In this document: one piece after another, positions 26,381 through 33,810 of the stretch
How the letters are laid out: the number at the start of each line of letters is the position of its first letter
Position numbering within the stretch: the first letter of the stretch is position 1
Assembly: GCF_001905595.1 (NCBI RefSeq)
Contig: NZ_LIXI01000001.1
Span: 620,001-684,000 of the forward strand
Length of the DNA stretch: 64,000 nucleotides
Direction: 5' to 3'
DNA from: Streptomyces sp. CB00316
GTDB taxonomy: Bacteria > Actinomycetota > Actinomycetes > Streptomycetales > Streptomycetaceae
The notes under the pieces: generated by a model
What the model saw: the letters and a program-made list of their open reading frames with translations, nothing else
The model's database searches: none
What the model was told of the DNA's origin: nothing
Position numbers and translations under genes: made by a program

Positions 26381-27313
26381 ATGGGCGTCTTCGTCTTCCT
26401 GCCCCTGATCCTGCCGCTGACCGCACTGCCGATCGCGCGGCTGGCTGAACAGCATTTGCATCCGCGCATCGCGGCGTTGTTGCTGACCTGGGTGGGGGCG
26501 ATCCTCGCCGCATGCAGCACACTGTGCCTCGGGCTCCTAGTCGTGGTCGGTACGGCGCAGTTACCCGGCAACCCGCTGCCCGACAGCTGGTCCGATCCCG
26601 AGGTGCGAGAGGCGGTTCCGTACGACGAGGTGGCCGGGAAGGCGTCCATCGGCGCCCTTGCCCTCGTGGTCGTGGCGTGCACGCTGGCACTGCGACGGCA
26701 CTACGGCTTCCGTGCCCGAGCTCATCGCACGCTCGCCGCGCATCCAGACGCTTCGCAGGTCGCCGTACTCGCCGACGAGGTGCCGTACGCGTACGCGCTG
26801 CCGGGCTCTCCGGGCCGGATCCTGGTCTCCACCGGCATGCTCTCCGGCCTGAGCCAGGCAGAGCGCCGCGCGCTGCTCGCCCACGAGCGCGCCCACCTTG
26901 CCGGACGGCACCACCGCCTTCTGCTCACGGTGCAGCTCTCCGGCTGCGCGAACCCGCTGCTGCGGCCGTTCCGTGCGGCGGTGGGATACAGCACGGAGCG
27001 TTGGGCCGACGAGGAAGCCGCCCGGGTTACCGGAGACCGCCGGACAACGGCACGCGCCGTCGGCAAGGCCGCGCTGATCTCCCGGCGCGCGGGGGTACCC
27101 GGCTTGGCCGCCTTCGCCGAGGCCGGTCCGGTACCGCGACGTATTGCCGCTCTGCTGGGACCGGTTCCGCCGACCGGTGGCTGGCCGCCGGCACTGACTG
27201 CGGCCGGTATGGCCGCCATCGTCGCCGCAGCCGGAACGGCCGCGTCGACCTTGTCCGCACTCAACGCGGCGATCGCCTTGTTCTTCGTTCTGCAATCCGC
27301 CACCTACGGATAA
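26381..27313 (+). CDS. M56/BlaR1-like membrane zinc peptidase
   Basis: A 310-residue membrane protein with about four hydrophobic segments (1-20, 31-58, 88-105 and a C-terminal one at 265-305) and a zinc protease motif HERAH (H168, E169, H172). It lacks the extracellular penicillin-binding domain of BlaR1. The family cleaves the paired BlaI repressor. Translation is probably coupled to the repressor gene, three bases upstream. Confidence 0.88.
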   Translation: MGVFVFLPLILPLTALPIARLAEQHLHPRIAALLLTWVGAILAACSTLCLGLLVVVGTAQLPGNPLPDSWSDPEVREAVPYDEVAGKASIGALALVVVACTLALRRHYGFRARAHRTLAAHPDASQVAVLADEVPYAYALPGSPGRILVSTGMLSGLSQAERRALLAHERAHLAGRHHRLLLTVQLSGCANPLLRPFRAAVGYSTERWADEEAARVTGDRRTTARAVGKAALISRRAGVPGLAAFAEAGPVPRRIAALLGPVPPTGGWPPALTAAGMAAIVAAAGTAASTLSALNAAIALFFVLQSATYG

Positions 27314-27420
27314 TTCGGAGCATCCCACCACGGATGAGCTTCCCCTACGCGACTGTGGAGTTCACGCGCCGCGGGGAGCCGCGGTTGCAGAGGACGAGCG
27401 CGAAGTAAGGCAGTTGGCGG

Positions 27421-27745
27421 GCCTCAGGCCGTAGACCTCCTCGCCTCGATGGCCAAGGACCAGGAGGTCGACAAGGAGAAGGTGGCCGCGGGCTCCAAGG
27501 ATCCGGTGTACGCCGCTACGGTGCGCGTACAGGGCAGGTCCTCAACGGCAGCGGGGTGCCCGGTCAGGTCGCGAAGGCCGCCGAAACACTGAGGGCGGCG
27601 GGCTACACCATCACCGGCACCGGATACGCGCGCGAATCAGCGGAGGAGACTGCGGTCATCCACCCGGAGGGCCTCGCAAGCCAGGCAGGAGTGCCCGCTT
27701 CCCGGCTGCTCGATGTCGCGACGAAGCCTGACATGGGCGTCACGG
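27421..27745 (+). pseudogene. Remnant of a LytR C-terminal domain protein
   Basis: A fragment reads QAVDLLASMAKDQEVDKEKV and, after a frameshift near 27530, VLNGSGVPGQVAKAAETLRAAGYTITGTG. This is the LytR_C domain found at the end of some LytR-CpsA-Psr cell wall ligases and in stand-alone proteins. There is no N-terminal domain or start. The sequence around the break, GTACAGGGCAGGTCCTC, suggests a small duplication. Confidence 0.6.
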
Positions 27746-27877
27746 CCTGCCGTCACTCGCATCGTGGGTGCGGACTTCGCCGGCATTCGCCGACGCGCTC
27801 CGGCGGCCAGGAAAAAGAGGGGCGGGCCTGCGGCTGAGTGCCGCAGGCCCACCCTTCTCCGCACCCGGTGCGGAGCG

Positions 27878-28090
27878 TCAGCGCCGGGACTTGACCCGTT
27901 CGAGTGCGGCGACGCCAACAACGGCGAGGCCGATCTGGATCAGCCATTCGATCCGGTCGACGCTCTCGGAGTCCGCGACACCCAGTCCGGCCGCGATGGT
28001 GGTGCCCAGGAAGGCGGCGGCGATACCGATGAGGATGGTCCACAGGGTGCCGATGTGCTGTCGGCCCGACAGGACGAGGCGTCCCAACAC
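27878..28090 (-). CDS. YeaQ/GlsB-type small membrane protein, N-terminus shortened
   Basis: The 70-residue product (GRLVLSGRQHIGTLWTILIG onward, then IEWLIQIGLAVVGVAALERV) matches the transglycosylase-associated/GlsB family of stress membrane proteins, which have three helices in about 85-95 residues. Here the frame continues upstream (EISGTIIGVLG) to a stop without a normal start, and the first helix appears to have lost several residues. A GTG at 28090 is the only usable start. It may be a decaying gene. Confidence 0.5.
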   Translation of the reverse strand: MLGRLVLSGRQHIGTLWTILIGIAAAFLGTTIAAGLGVADSESVDRIEWLIQIGLAVVGVAALERVKSRR

Positions 28091-28162
28091 GCCGATGATG
28101 GTGCCTGAGATCTCCGCGTCCGCTTCTCCGAGTACGCCGTGTGCGGGTGTGTGCCCTGTTCG

Positions 28163-28618
28163 CTAGAGGTCGAACTCATGGGGCGGCAGGTCCAGCGTGT
28201 AACAGGCTTCGCGGACGATGGCCTGCTCGTCCTTGTCGAAGTCGCCGTCGGCGCCGCCGATGACGATGCCGATCTGGATGACGGCGCGGGCCTCGGCGGG
28301 CTTCTTCTTCGCCTTGGCGATCTCCTGCAACACGCTGACCTTGCCGAAGGCGAAGTCGGCGGTCAGTTTGTTCAGGTTGTCGTCGAAGCGGCGCCGAAGA
28401 TCGTCCGCGGCGAAGTTCTGCAGTACGTCGTTGGTGGCGATGAGCTGGGCCACCCGCTGCCGTTCCGCCGGGTCGATGGTGCCGTCGGCGGCGGCGACCA
28501 GGGCGCACATCGCCATGCTCGCATCGCGGAAGGAGCCGCTTTTGAGGTCGTTCTTCTTCGCCATGAGCTGCGTCTGCATCGTTGACGCGGACTCCTTGAA
28601 GCGATCCCACAGGGCCAT
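28163..28618 (-). CDS. terB: TerB-family stress protein
   Basis: A 151-residue all-helical cytosolic protein of the TerB (tellurite/DjlA) family: LWDRFKESASTMQTQL at the start, then MCALVAAADGTIDPAERQRV and IGGADGDFDKDEQAIVREAC, the two Asp-rich metal-binding-type repeats. TerB proteins belong to metal and envelope stress complexes. No other ter genes are next to it; it lies beside spo0M. ATG at 28618. Confidence 0.88.
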   Translation of the reverse strand: MALWDRFKESASTMQTQLMAKKNDLKSGSFRDASMAMCALVAAADGTIDPAERQRVAQLIATNDVLQNFAADDLRRRFDDNLNKLTADFAFGKVSVLQEIAKAKKKPAEARAVIQIGIVIGGADGDFDKDEQAIVREACYTLDLPPHEFDL

Positions 28619-28724
28619 AAGAACTCCATATGCGTCAGGAGGTGTCCGGGCCGGAAGGGGGCCGATCCAAACACCCACATTTCTTTACAGTCGCGTAGAA
28701 GCTATCAGGAGGCTGGTCAGCGCT

Positions 28725-29711
28725 TCAGCCCTCTTCACCCTCGTCGTCCCCTTCGAAGAAGTCGCCCACCTCGTCGACGACTTCGGCGGCCACCATGCCT
28801 CCGACAACGCCGACGGCCAGCCCTGCCGCGCCGACCGCGACCATGGTGCCCATGCCAGGTCCGGAGCGGTGGTGACTGTCGCCCTGGTGATGCTCGCCGT
28901 GCCCGTGCCCGTAATCGTGTGCGGCGTGGGATCCGTGAACCGCGTGTCCGGCCGCCAGTTGGCGTACCCAGCCGTCGACCTCGGCGCTCCAGTCGCGCTG
29001 CTCGACGTCCTGGTGGCTGACGGTGAAGCGGTTGACAGCGTCGTGACCGGAGGGAAAGAGGCCGCCCTTGTCGGCCTCCAGGACCACCTCCATGCCGCCC
29101 GGGTTGGCCAGGAAGGTGACCTCGACCTCCCGCATGGCGTGCGCGTACTGGGGAGCCGGCGCGAGCTCGACCTCTTGGTAGAAGGGCAGTTGCTGGCCCG
29201 TGCCGCCGATGTGTCCGTACTCCAGGTCTGCCGACTTGAAGCCGAAGCCGAGCTGCCCGAACGCCTCCAGGACCGCCTCCTGTGCGGGGAGCGGCCGGAC
29301 GGTCAGCGGGTCCAGATCGCCCTTGTCCTTGCCGCCCGCCACTGACAGTTCGGTTCGTAGGCCCAGCACGACGCCGAGCGGCTGGCCGTGAAGTTCGGTG
29401 ACCGGGGTCTCCCACGGAACCGTCACTGCGAACGGGATGGTGCGACGCTCGCCCTCTGCGAGGCGGAAGCCGCCTCCGACAGTGAAGCGCTCGAAGGAGA
29501 CCGTCCCTTCGGCTTCGCCGTCCTCGTGCTCCGCCTCGACGCGGGCGACGAGCTCCAGGGTGATCTGCTCGATGTCGAAGTCGGCTTTCCCGCCGACGAG
29601 ATGGACCTGCCCGTGCAGCGTCCCGCCGGGCTGGACCGGGCCGCCCTCCAGGGCCGTGTCCACCGTGGGGCCGCCTACGCCGAGCGACCCGAGCAGTTTC
29701 TTGAACACCAT
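28725..29711 (-). CDS. spo0M: Spo0M-like sporulation-control protein
   Basis: A 328-residue arrestin-fold protein, starting VFKKLLGSLGVGGPTVDTAL as Spo0M proteins do. Residues 1-250 hold the two beta-sandwich lobes. A His/Gly-rich stretch (HGSHAAHDYGHGHGEHHQGD) and a glycine-rich hydrophobic tail (GMGTMVAVGAAGLAVGVVGG) end the protein. Spo0M affects sporulation and stress in Bacillus; its role in Streptomyces is unclear. The His-rich tail could bind metal, which fits the TerB neighbour. Confidence 0.9.
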   Translation of the reverse strand: MVFKKLLGSLGVGGPTVDTALEGGPVQPGGTLHGQVHLVGGKADFDIEQITLELVARVEAEHEDGEAEGTVSFERFTVGGGFRLAEGERRTIPFAVTVPWETPVTELHGQPLGVVLGLRTELSVAGGKDKGDLDPLTVRPLPAQEAVLEAFGQLGFGFKSADLEYGHIGGTGQQLPFYQEVELAPAPQYAHAMREVEVTFLANPGGMEVVLEADKGGLFPSGHDAVNRFTVSHQDVEQRDWSAEVDGWVRQLAAGHAVHGSHAAHDYGHGHGEHHQGDSHHRSGPGMGTMVAVGAAGLAVGVVGGMVAAEVVDEVGDFFEGDDEGEEG

Positions 29712-29796
29712 CGTGGCGTTCTCTCCTTCGGAGTACGTGGAGGTTCGGGGAAGTGGGTTGCCGTGCCCTCGATGTGCGGCAACCCATCGGTCGTGC

Positions 29797-30018
29797 CTAC
29801 TTGGCCGCCGTGTCCAGTGTCGCCAGGGCCTGTGCCCAGCGGACGTACTTCAGCTCGGCGAGGTCGCGGACGGTCTTGATGCCGAACGCCTCCTGCAGCA
29901 GCTCGCCGTCACGGTCCGAGACCCCCTTCAGGGCGCCGACGGGAGCAGCGAGCACCTCCGGCAGACTCTTGTCCGCCCATGCCTTGTCCAGCACCTTGTC
30001 CAGGTCGATCGATGCCAT
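29797..30018 (-). CDS. Conserved small helical protein
   Basis: A 73-residue protein (ASIDLDKVLDKAWADKSLPE at its start, then LLQEAFGIKTVRDLAELKYV). The GIKTVRDLA stretch resembles a helix-hairpin-helix turn as seen in DNA-binding or protein-contact modules. No function is known to me. It is just upstream of spo0M on the same strand, with an ATG at 30018 and a good AGGAGG site at 30025-30030. Confidence 0.75.
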   Translation of the reverse strand: MASIDLDKVLDKAWADKSLPEVLAAPVGALKGVSDRDGELLQEAFGIKTVRDLAELKYVRWAQALATLDTAAK

Positions 30019-30168
30019 GAAGTCCTCCTCAGGAGTGGATGATTGGCGGGTCCGGCTCGCAATATCTACACGCATGTAGAAGCATAGGGGGTGGTCGGCC
30101 CCGCCGACCGCATACCGCTGCGGCTCACGGGAAATGTCCGAAACAGGTCTGCGAGGAAACGAAACACC

Positions 30169-31077
30169 ATGTCCGATCGGACGGCCGTGCGTCTGCGGCA
30201 CGGGCTCGCCCACCGCAGTCGCCGCATCGTGGACTCCAGCGCCTTCTCCAGCGCCGTCTTCTGTCTCATCGCGGCCAACGCCGTCCTGCTCGGAATCGAG
30301 ACGTACAGCGGCGTCGTGCATCAATGGCACGGTGCCCTCAAGGCTGCGGAGAACTTCTTCCTCGCCGCCTTCACCGCGGAGATACTTCTGCGGGCAGCCG
30401 CCCATGCCGATCGACCCGGGGGCTTCTTCCGTGACCCCTGGAATGTGTTCGACCTGCTCGTCGTGGCCCTGGCCTTCATGCCGTTCGCCCGTGAGAACGC
30501 CACCGTGCTGCGGCTCCTGCGCCTGGCGCGCGTACTGCGTGCGGCGCGTTTCCTGCCGCAGTTGCGGATCGTGATCGTCGCCGTCGGCAAGAGCCTGCCC
30601 GGCACCCTGAGCTTCGCCCTCGTCGGGGCGCTCCTGCTGTACGTGTACGCCATGGTCGGCTGGGTGTTCTTCGCCGACCAAGACCCCGAGCACTACGGGT
30701 CACTCGGCCGCGCGGCCCTCACGCTCTTCCTCCTCATGACCCTCGACGGATTAGGTGACGCCGTACGCGGCGGCCTGGAGATCTCCCGCTGGACCGTCTT
30801 CTACTTCGGCTCGTTCGTCCTGCTCGGCTCTTTTGTGCTGGTCAACCTCCTCATCGGAGTCGTGATCAATTCCCTGGAGGAAGCCCGGGAGCTGGAGATG
30901 GAGCGGGAGAGGAGCGTGCCGGGGCGGCAGCCGCGAGTGGACAACCCGGTAGAGGCTCTGCGGGCACAGCTCGCCGCAGCACGCCAAGCCCTGGACGACG
31001 TGGAATCCGGCCTGGCGGCGCCATCGGGATCTTGTGAGTGCCAGGGTGCTGGGCAGGCGGCGCGTGCGGGAGTGTGA
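30169..31077 (+). CDS. Voltage-gated cation channel, NaChBac-like
   Basis: A 302-residue six-helix channel subunit. S1-S3 occupy about 25-110, S4 carries a row of arginines (RLLRLARVLRAARFLPQLR), and the S5-pore-S6 region is at about 140-235. The pore reads LFLLMTLDGLGD, where bacterial sodium channels have TLESW, so selectivity cannot be assumed. A charged C-terminal helix (240-290) probably forms the tetramer coiled coil. The gene lies ahead of the CNNM array on the same strand, but about 140 bases separate it from the first leader ORF and a separate promoter is likely. Confidence 0.88.
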   Translation: MSDRTAVRLRHGLAHRSRRIVDSSAFSSAVFCLIAANAVLLGIETYSGVVHQWHGALKAAENFFLAAFTAEILLRAAAHADRPGGFFRDPWNVFDLLVVALAFMPFARENATVLRLLRLARVLRAARFLPQLRIVIVAVGKSLPGTLSFALVGALLLYVYAMVGWVFFADQDPEHYGSLGRAALTLFLLMTLDGLGDAVRGGLEISRWTVFYFGSFVLLGSFVLVNLLIGVVINSLEEARELEMERERSVPGRQPRVDNPVEALRAQLAAARQALDDVESGLAAPSGSCECQGAGQAARAGV

Positions 31078-31126
31078 AGCTCCGGAGGCGCGCAAAATAC
31101 TCCAGGGCGGAGCCATCCAGCATTCA

Positions 31127-31171
31127 CTTTACTATCCCTTTACTATGAGGTTGGGGACACTGATACCTCAG
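31127..31171 (+). promoter_or_regulatory. Candidate promoter and leader stem of the CNNM array
   Basis: TTTACTAT occurs twice (31128-31135 and 31139-31146); each contains TACTAT, a good -10 element, in an AT-rich island. TGAGGT (31146-31151) can pair with ACCTCA (31165-31170), a possible first stem of the transcript leader. Confidence 0.4.
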
Positions 31172-31218
31172 CAGTTCCACCGAACCGAACCGAGCAGAGA
31201 AGGAGTGAGCGACCCGTT

Positions 31219-31296
31219 ATGGGCGAGCCTCCCAGTACGAACCGTGCCACCACCTGCGCACACTGTGTGCGCCGGGGAGCGGAGGTGGCACGGTGA
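31219..31296 (+). CDS. Leader peptide 1 of the CNNM array (25 residues)
   Basis: An ATG at 31219, with AAGGAG at 31200-31205 (spacing of 13 bases, rather long), opens a 25-codon ORF that ends in TGA overlapping the GTG start of the first CNNM gene (GTGA). The peptide begins MGEPPST and later has CAHC and an Arg-rich tail. The acid-Pro-Pro start resembles the EPDP start of the magnesium-sensing MgtL leader of enteric bacteria, where low Mg2+ makes ribosomes fall off. The ORF runs through both arms of the hairpin at 31242-31293. A regulatory role is inferred. Confidence 0.55.
   Translation: MGEPPSTNRATTCAHCVRRGAEVAR
31242..31293 (+). promoter_or_regulatory. Hairpin burying the CNNM1 ribosome site and start
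   Basis: CCGTGCCACC (31242-31251) pairs with GGTGGCACGG (31284-31293); after an A-A mismatch, CC (31253-31254) pairs with GG (31281-31282). The whole GGAGG site (31281-31285) and the first base of the GTG start are thus in the stem. An inner hairpin GCGCACAC-T-GTGTGCGC (31256-31272) caps it. A ribosome completing the leader ORF would open the stem. I did not find an M-box or yybP-ykoY signature. Confidence 0.7.
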
Positions 31297-32636
31297 CCGA
31301 AGTGCTTCTGCTGTTCCTGGCCCTGGCTCTCACCCTCGCGTGTGCGCTCTTCGTCGCCGCTGAATTCTCGCTGACCACCGTGGAGCGCGGTGAGTTGGAG
31401 CGGGCGGCCGAGGCGGAGGAGCGGGGCGCCGAGAGCGCCCTCAAAGCGGTTCGCAAGCTGACGGTCCAGCTGTCCGGCGCCCAGCTCGGGATCACCGTCA
31501 CCTCGCTGGTGATCGGCATGCTCGCCGAGCCGTCGCTCGCGGCCCTGCTGCGCGGTCCGCTCGAAGCCGTGGGGCTCGGCGCCGCTGCGTCGTCCACGGC
31601 AACAGTGCTGGGCGTCGCCATCTCCACGGTCGTGCTCATGGTCGTGGGCGAGCTGGTGCCCAAGAACTGGGCGATCTCGCGCCCGATGGCCGTTGCCAAG
31701 GTGGTGGCCGGTCCGCAGCGCGGTTTCACCGCCGCCTTCGGCCCTCTCATCCACCAGCTGAACAGCACCGCGAACCGGATCGTGCGACGCTTCGGACTGG
31801 AGCCGGCCGAGGAACTGCTCTCCGTCCGCACCCCCGCCGAGCTGGCCTCGCTGGCCCGGCACTCGGCTGCCGAGGGCGGGATCGAGGCGGACTCCGCCGA
31901 ACTGTTCGTCCGCACTCTGCACCTGTCCGAGCTGACCGCCCAGAACGTCATGACCCCGCGCGTCGACGTGCGCGCCTTGGAAGTCCACGCCACGGCGGCC
32001 GACGCGGCGAATCTGACGTACGCCACCGGGCTCTCCCGCTTTCCGGTCTACCGCGACAGCCTCGACGCGATCATCGGCACCGTCCACATCCGCGACGTCC
32101 TCGCCCTCGACCCAGGAGAACGACCGGTCACGCCGATCACCGAGCTGGCGACCACGCCGCTGCGGGTCCCCGACTCCCTGCCTGCCGACCGCCTCCTGGA
32201 GCGGATGCGCGAGCACCGCACGATGGCGGTGGTCATCGACGAGTACGGCGGCACGGCCGGTGTCGCGACCGTGGAGGACATCGTCGAGGAAGTCGTCGGC
32301 GAGGTCCGCGACGAGCACGACCCCGCACAGCCCCCCGGCCTCCTCCCCGCCCCGCCCACACCGGACGGCCGCGCCGGCTGGGAGGCCGACGGCGGCGTAC
32401 GGATCGACGAACTCGCCCGCATCGGCCTGACCGCCCCCGTGGGGCCTTACGAGACCGTGGCCGGGCTGATCGCCACCCATCTCGCGCGCATCCCCGTCGA
32501 AGGTGACGCGGTCGCCTTCGGCGGCTGGCAGCTGGACGTTCTCGACGTCGAGCGCCACCGGGTCGACCGGGTGCACATCACCGAGCCCGGACCCGCCCCC
32601 GGCCCGCAGCGGAACTCTGAGGAGACGACCCGATGA
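31293..32636 (+). CDS. CNNM/CorC-family membrane protein 1, long form
   Basis: A 447-residue protein with the DUF21 transmembrane core (about 1-190: LFVAAEFSLTTVERGELERA, GAQLGITVTSLVIGMLAEPS, VGELVPKNWAIS), a CBS pair (about 205-335) and the C-terminal CorC/HlyC domain (about 360-430). This family moves or controls magnesium, most likely as Na+-dependent exporters. It starts at GTG within the leader 1 stop, and its own ribosome site is in the hairpin. The stop overlaps gene 2 (ATGA), so 1 and 2 are probably made together. Confidence 0.92.
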   Translation: MTEVLLLFLALALTLACALFVAAEFSLTTVERGELERAAEAEERGAESALKAVRKLTVQLSGAQLGITVTSLVIGMLAEPSLAALLRGPLEAVGLGAAASSTATVLGVAISTVVLMVVGELVPKNWAISRPMAVAKVVAGPQRGFTAAFGPLIHQLNSTANRIVRRFGLEPAEELLSVRTPAELASLARHSAAEGGIEADSAELFVRTLHLSELTAQNVMTPRVDVRALEVHATAADAANLTYATGLSRFPVYRDSLDAIIGTVHIRDVLALDPGERPVTPITELATTPLRVPDSLPADRLLERMREHRTMAVVIDEYGGTAGVATVEDIVEEVVGEVRDEHDPAQPPGLLPAPPTPDGRAGWEADGGVRIDELARIGLTAPVGPYETVAGLIATHLARIPVEGDAVAFGGWQLDVLDVERHRVDRVHITEPGPAPGPQRNSEETTR

Positions 32637-33646
32637 CCGTGATCCAGCTGGCCATCGGCGCTCTGATGATCTTGATCAACGCCTTCTTCGTCGGCGCCGA
32701 GTTCTCCCTTATCTCCGTACGCCGCAGTCAGATCGAGCCGCAGGCCCGCGCGGGCCACAAGCGCGCCCGCCTGACCCTGTGGGGGCTGCAGCACATCTCC
32801 CCGATGATGGCCACGGCCCAGCTCGGTATCACCGCCACCTCGCTGGTCCTGGGCGCGGTCGCCGAGCCCGCCATCGCCCGTCTGCTGGAGCCGGGCTTCG
32901 ACGCCGTCCACGTCCCGCACGGCCTGGTCCACCCGATCGCCTTCGTGATCGCGCTGAGCCTGGCGACGTATCTGCACATGCTGATCGGTGAGATGGTGCC
33001 CAAGAACATCGCGCTTGCCGCCCCGGTCAGGACCGCCTTGCTGCTCGGCCCGCCGCTGGTCGCCCTCACCCGCGCGCTGCGCCCGGTCATCTTCTCCATC
33101 AATGCCTTCGCCAACGTCTTGCTGAAACTGCTGAAGGTCGAGCCGAGGGACGAGGTCGCCTCCGTCTTCACCGACGACGAGCTCGCCCGTATGGTCCGTG
33201 ACTCCAGTGCGGCGGGGCTTCTGTCGCCGCAGGACGGCGAGCGGCTGCGTGACGCGCTGGAGCTGGGTACGCGGCCGGTGGGCGAGATCTTCGTCCCCGC
33301 GCCGAAGATGGTCACTGCCGACCACATGATCACCCCGGCCGAGCTGGAGCGCACCGCCGCTGGGACCGGATTCTCCCGTTTCCCGGTCACCGGGCCCACC
33401 GGTACCGTCATGGGCTACCTCCACATCAAGGACACCCTCGGCGTCATGGACCGCGACCAGCCCTTCCCGCGCTCCGCCGTGCATGCGGTGAACCGCGTCA
33501 GTATCGACACGCCCCTGGACGACACGCTCACCGCCCTGCGCGCCTCCGGCAGCCACCTCGCCGCGGTCACGGGGGACACGGGCAGAGTCCTGGGTTTCGT
33601 CACCATGGAAGACGTACTGGGAGAACTCGTCGGCCCGGCCGCCTGA
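32633..33646 (+). CDS. CNNM/CorC-family membrane protein 2, short form
   Basis: A 337-residue paralogue with the DUF21 core (FFVGAEFSLISVRRSQIEPQ, AQLGITATSLVLGAVAEPA, GEMVPKNIALA) and a CBS pair, but without the CorC/HlyC C-terminal domain. Long and short CNNM-like proteins coded side by side suggest a heteromer, since the family acts as dimers. ATGA overlap with gene 1. Confidence 0.92.
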   Translation: MTVIQLAIGALMILINAFFVGAEFSLISVRRSQIEPQARAGHKRARLTLWGLQHISPMMATAQLGITATSLVLGAVAEPAIARLLEPGFDAVHVPHGLVHPIAFVIALSLATYLHMLIGEMVPKNIALAAPVRTALLLGPPLVALTRALRPVIFSINAFANVLLKLLKVEPRDEVASVFTDDELARMVRDSSAAGLLSPQDGERLRDALELGTRPVGEIFVPAPKMVTADHMITPAELERTAAGTGFSRFPVTGPTGTVMGYLHIKDTLGVMDRDQPFPRSAVHAVNRVSIDTPLDDTLTALRASGSHLAAVTGDTGRVLGFVTMEDVLGELVGPAA

Positions 33647-33750
33647 CGGGCCGACGCAGCCCCGCCACAGATCCCCCTGATACTCGGGCCACGGGACTTC
33701 GGTCCCGGCAGACCCGTAGTCCTCATCCACCGCCTCTGAAGGAGCACGTC

Positions 33751-33810
33751 TTGTCCGCCAGTCCGACGGACCCCGACGGTCCGGTAACCCATACCCGGGT
33801 TGTCCGATGA
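33751..33810 (+). CDS. Leader peptide 2 of the CNNM array (19 residues)
   Basis: A TTG at 33751, six bases after a strong AAGGAG (33739-33744), opens a 20-codon ORF. Its TGA overlaps the ATG of the third CNNM gene (ATGA). The product starts LSASPTDPDGPVTH, with two Asp-Pro/Asp-Gly-Pro steps like those that destabilise ribosomes at low Mg2+. The third CNNM gene has no ribosome site of its own (ACCCGGGTTGTCCG precedes its ATG), so it must depend on translation of this leader. ACCC (33787-33790) and GGGT (33797-33800) could form a small stem. Confidence 0.55.
   Translation: MSASPTDPDGPVTHTRVVR

Noticed and set aside
31120..31300. M-box or yybP-ykoY type metal riboswitch before the CNNM array
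   Set aside because: None of the conserved core stretches of either class is visible; the leader ORF and hairpin explain the region better.
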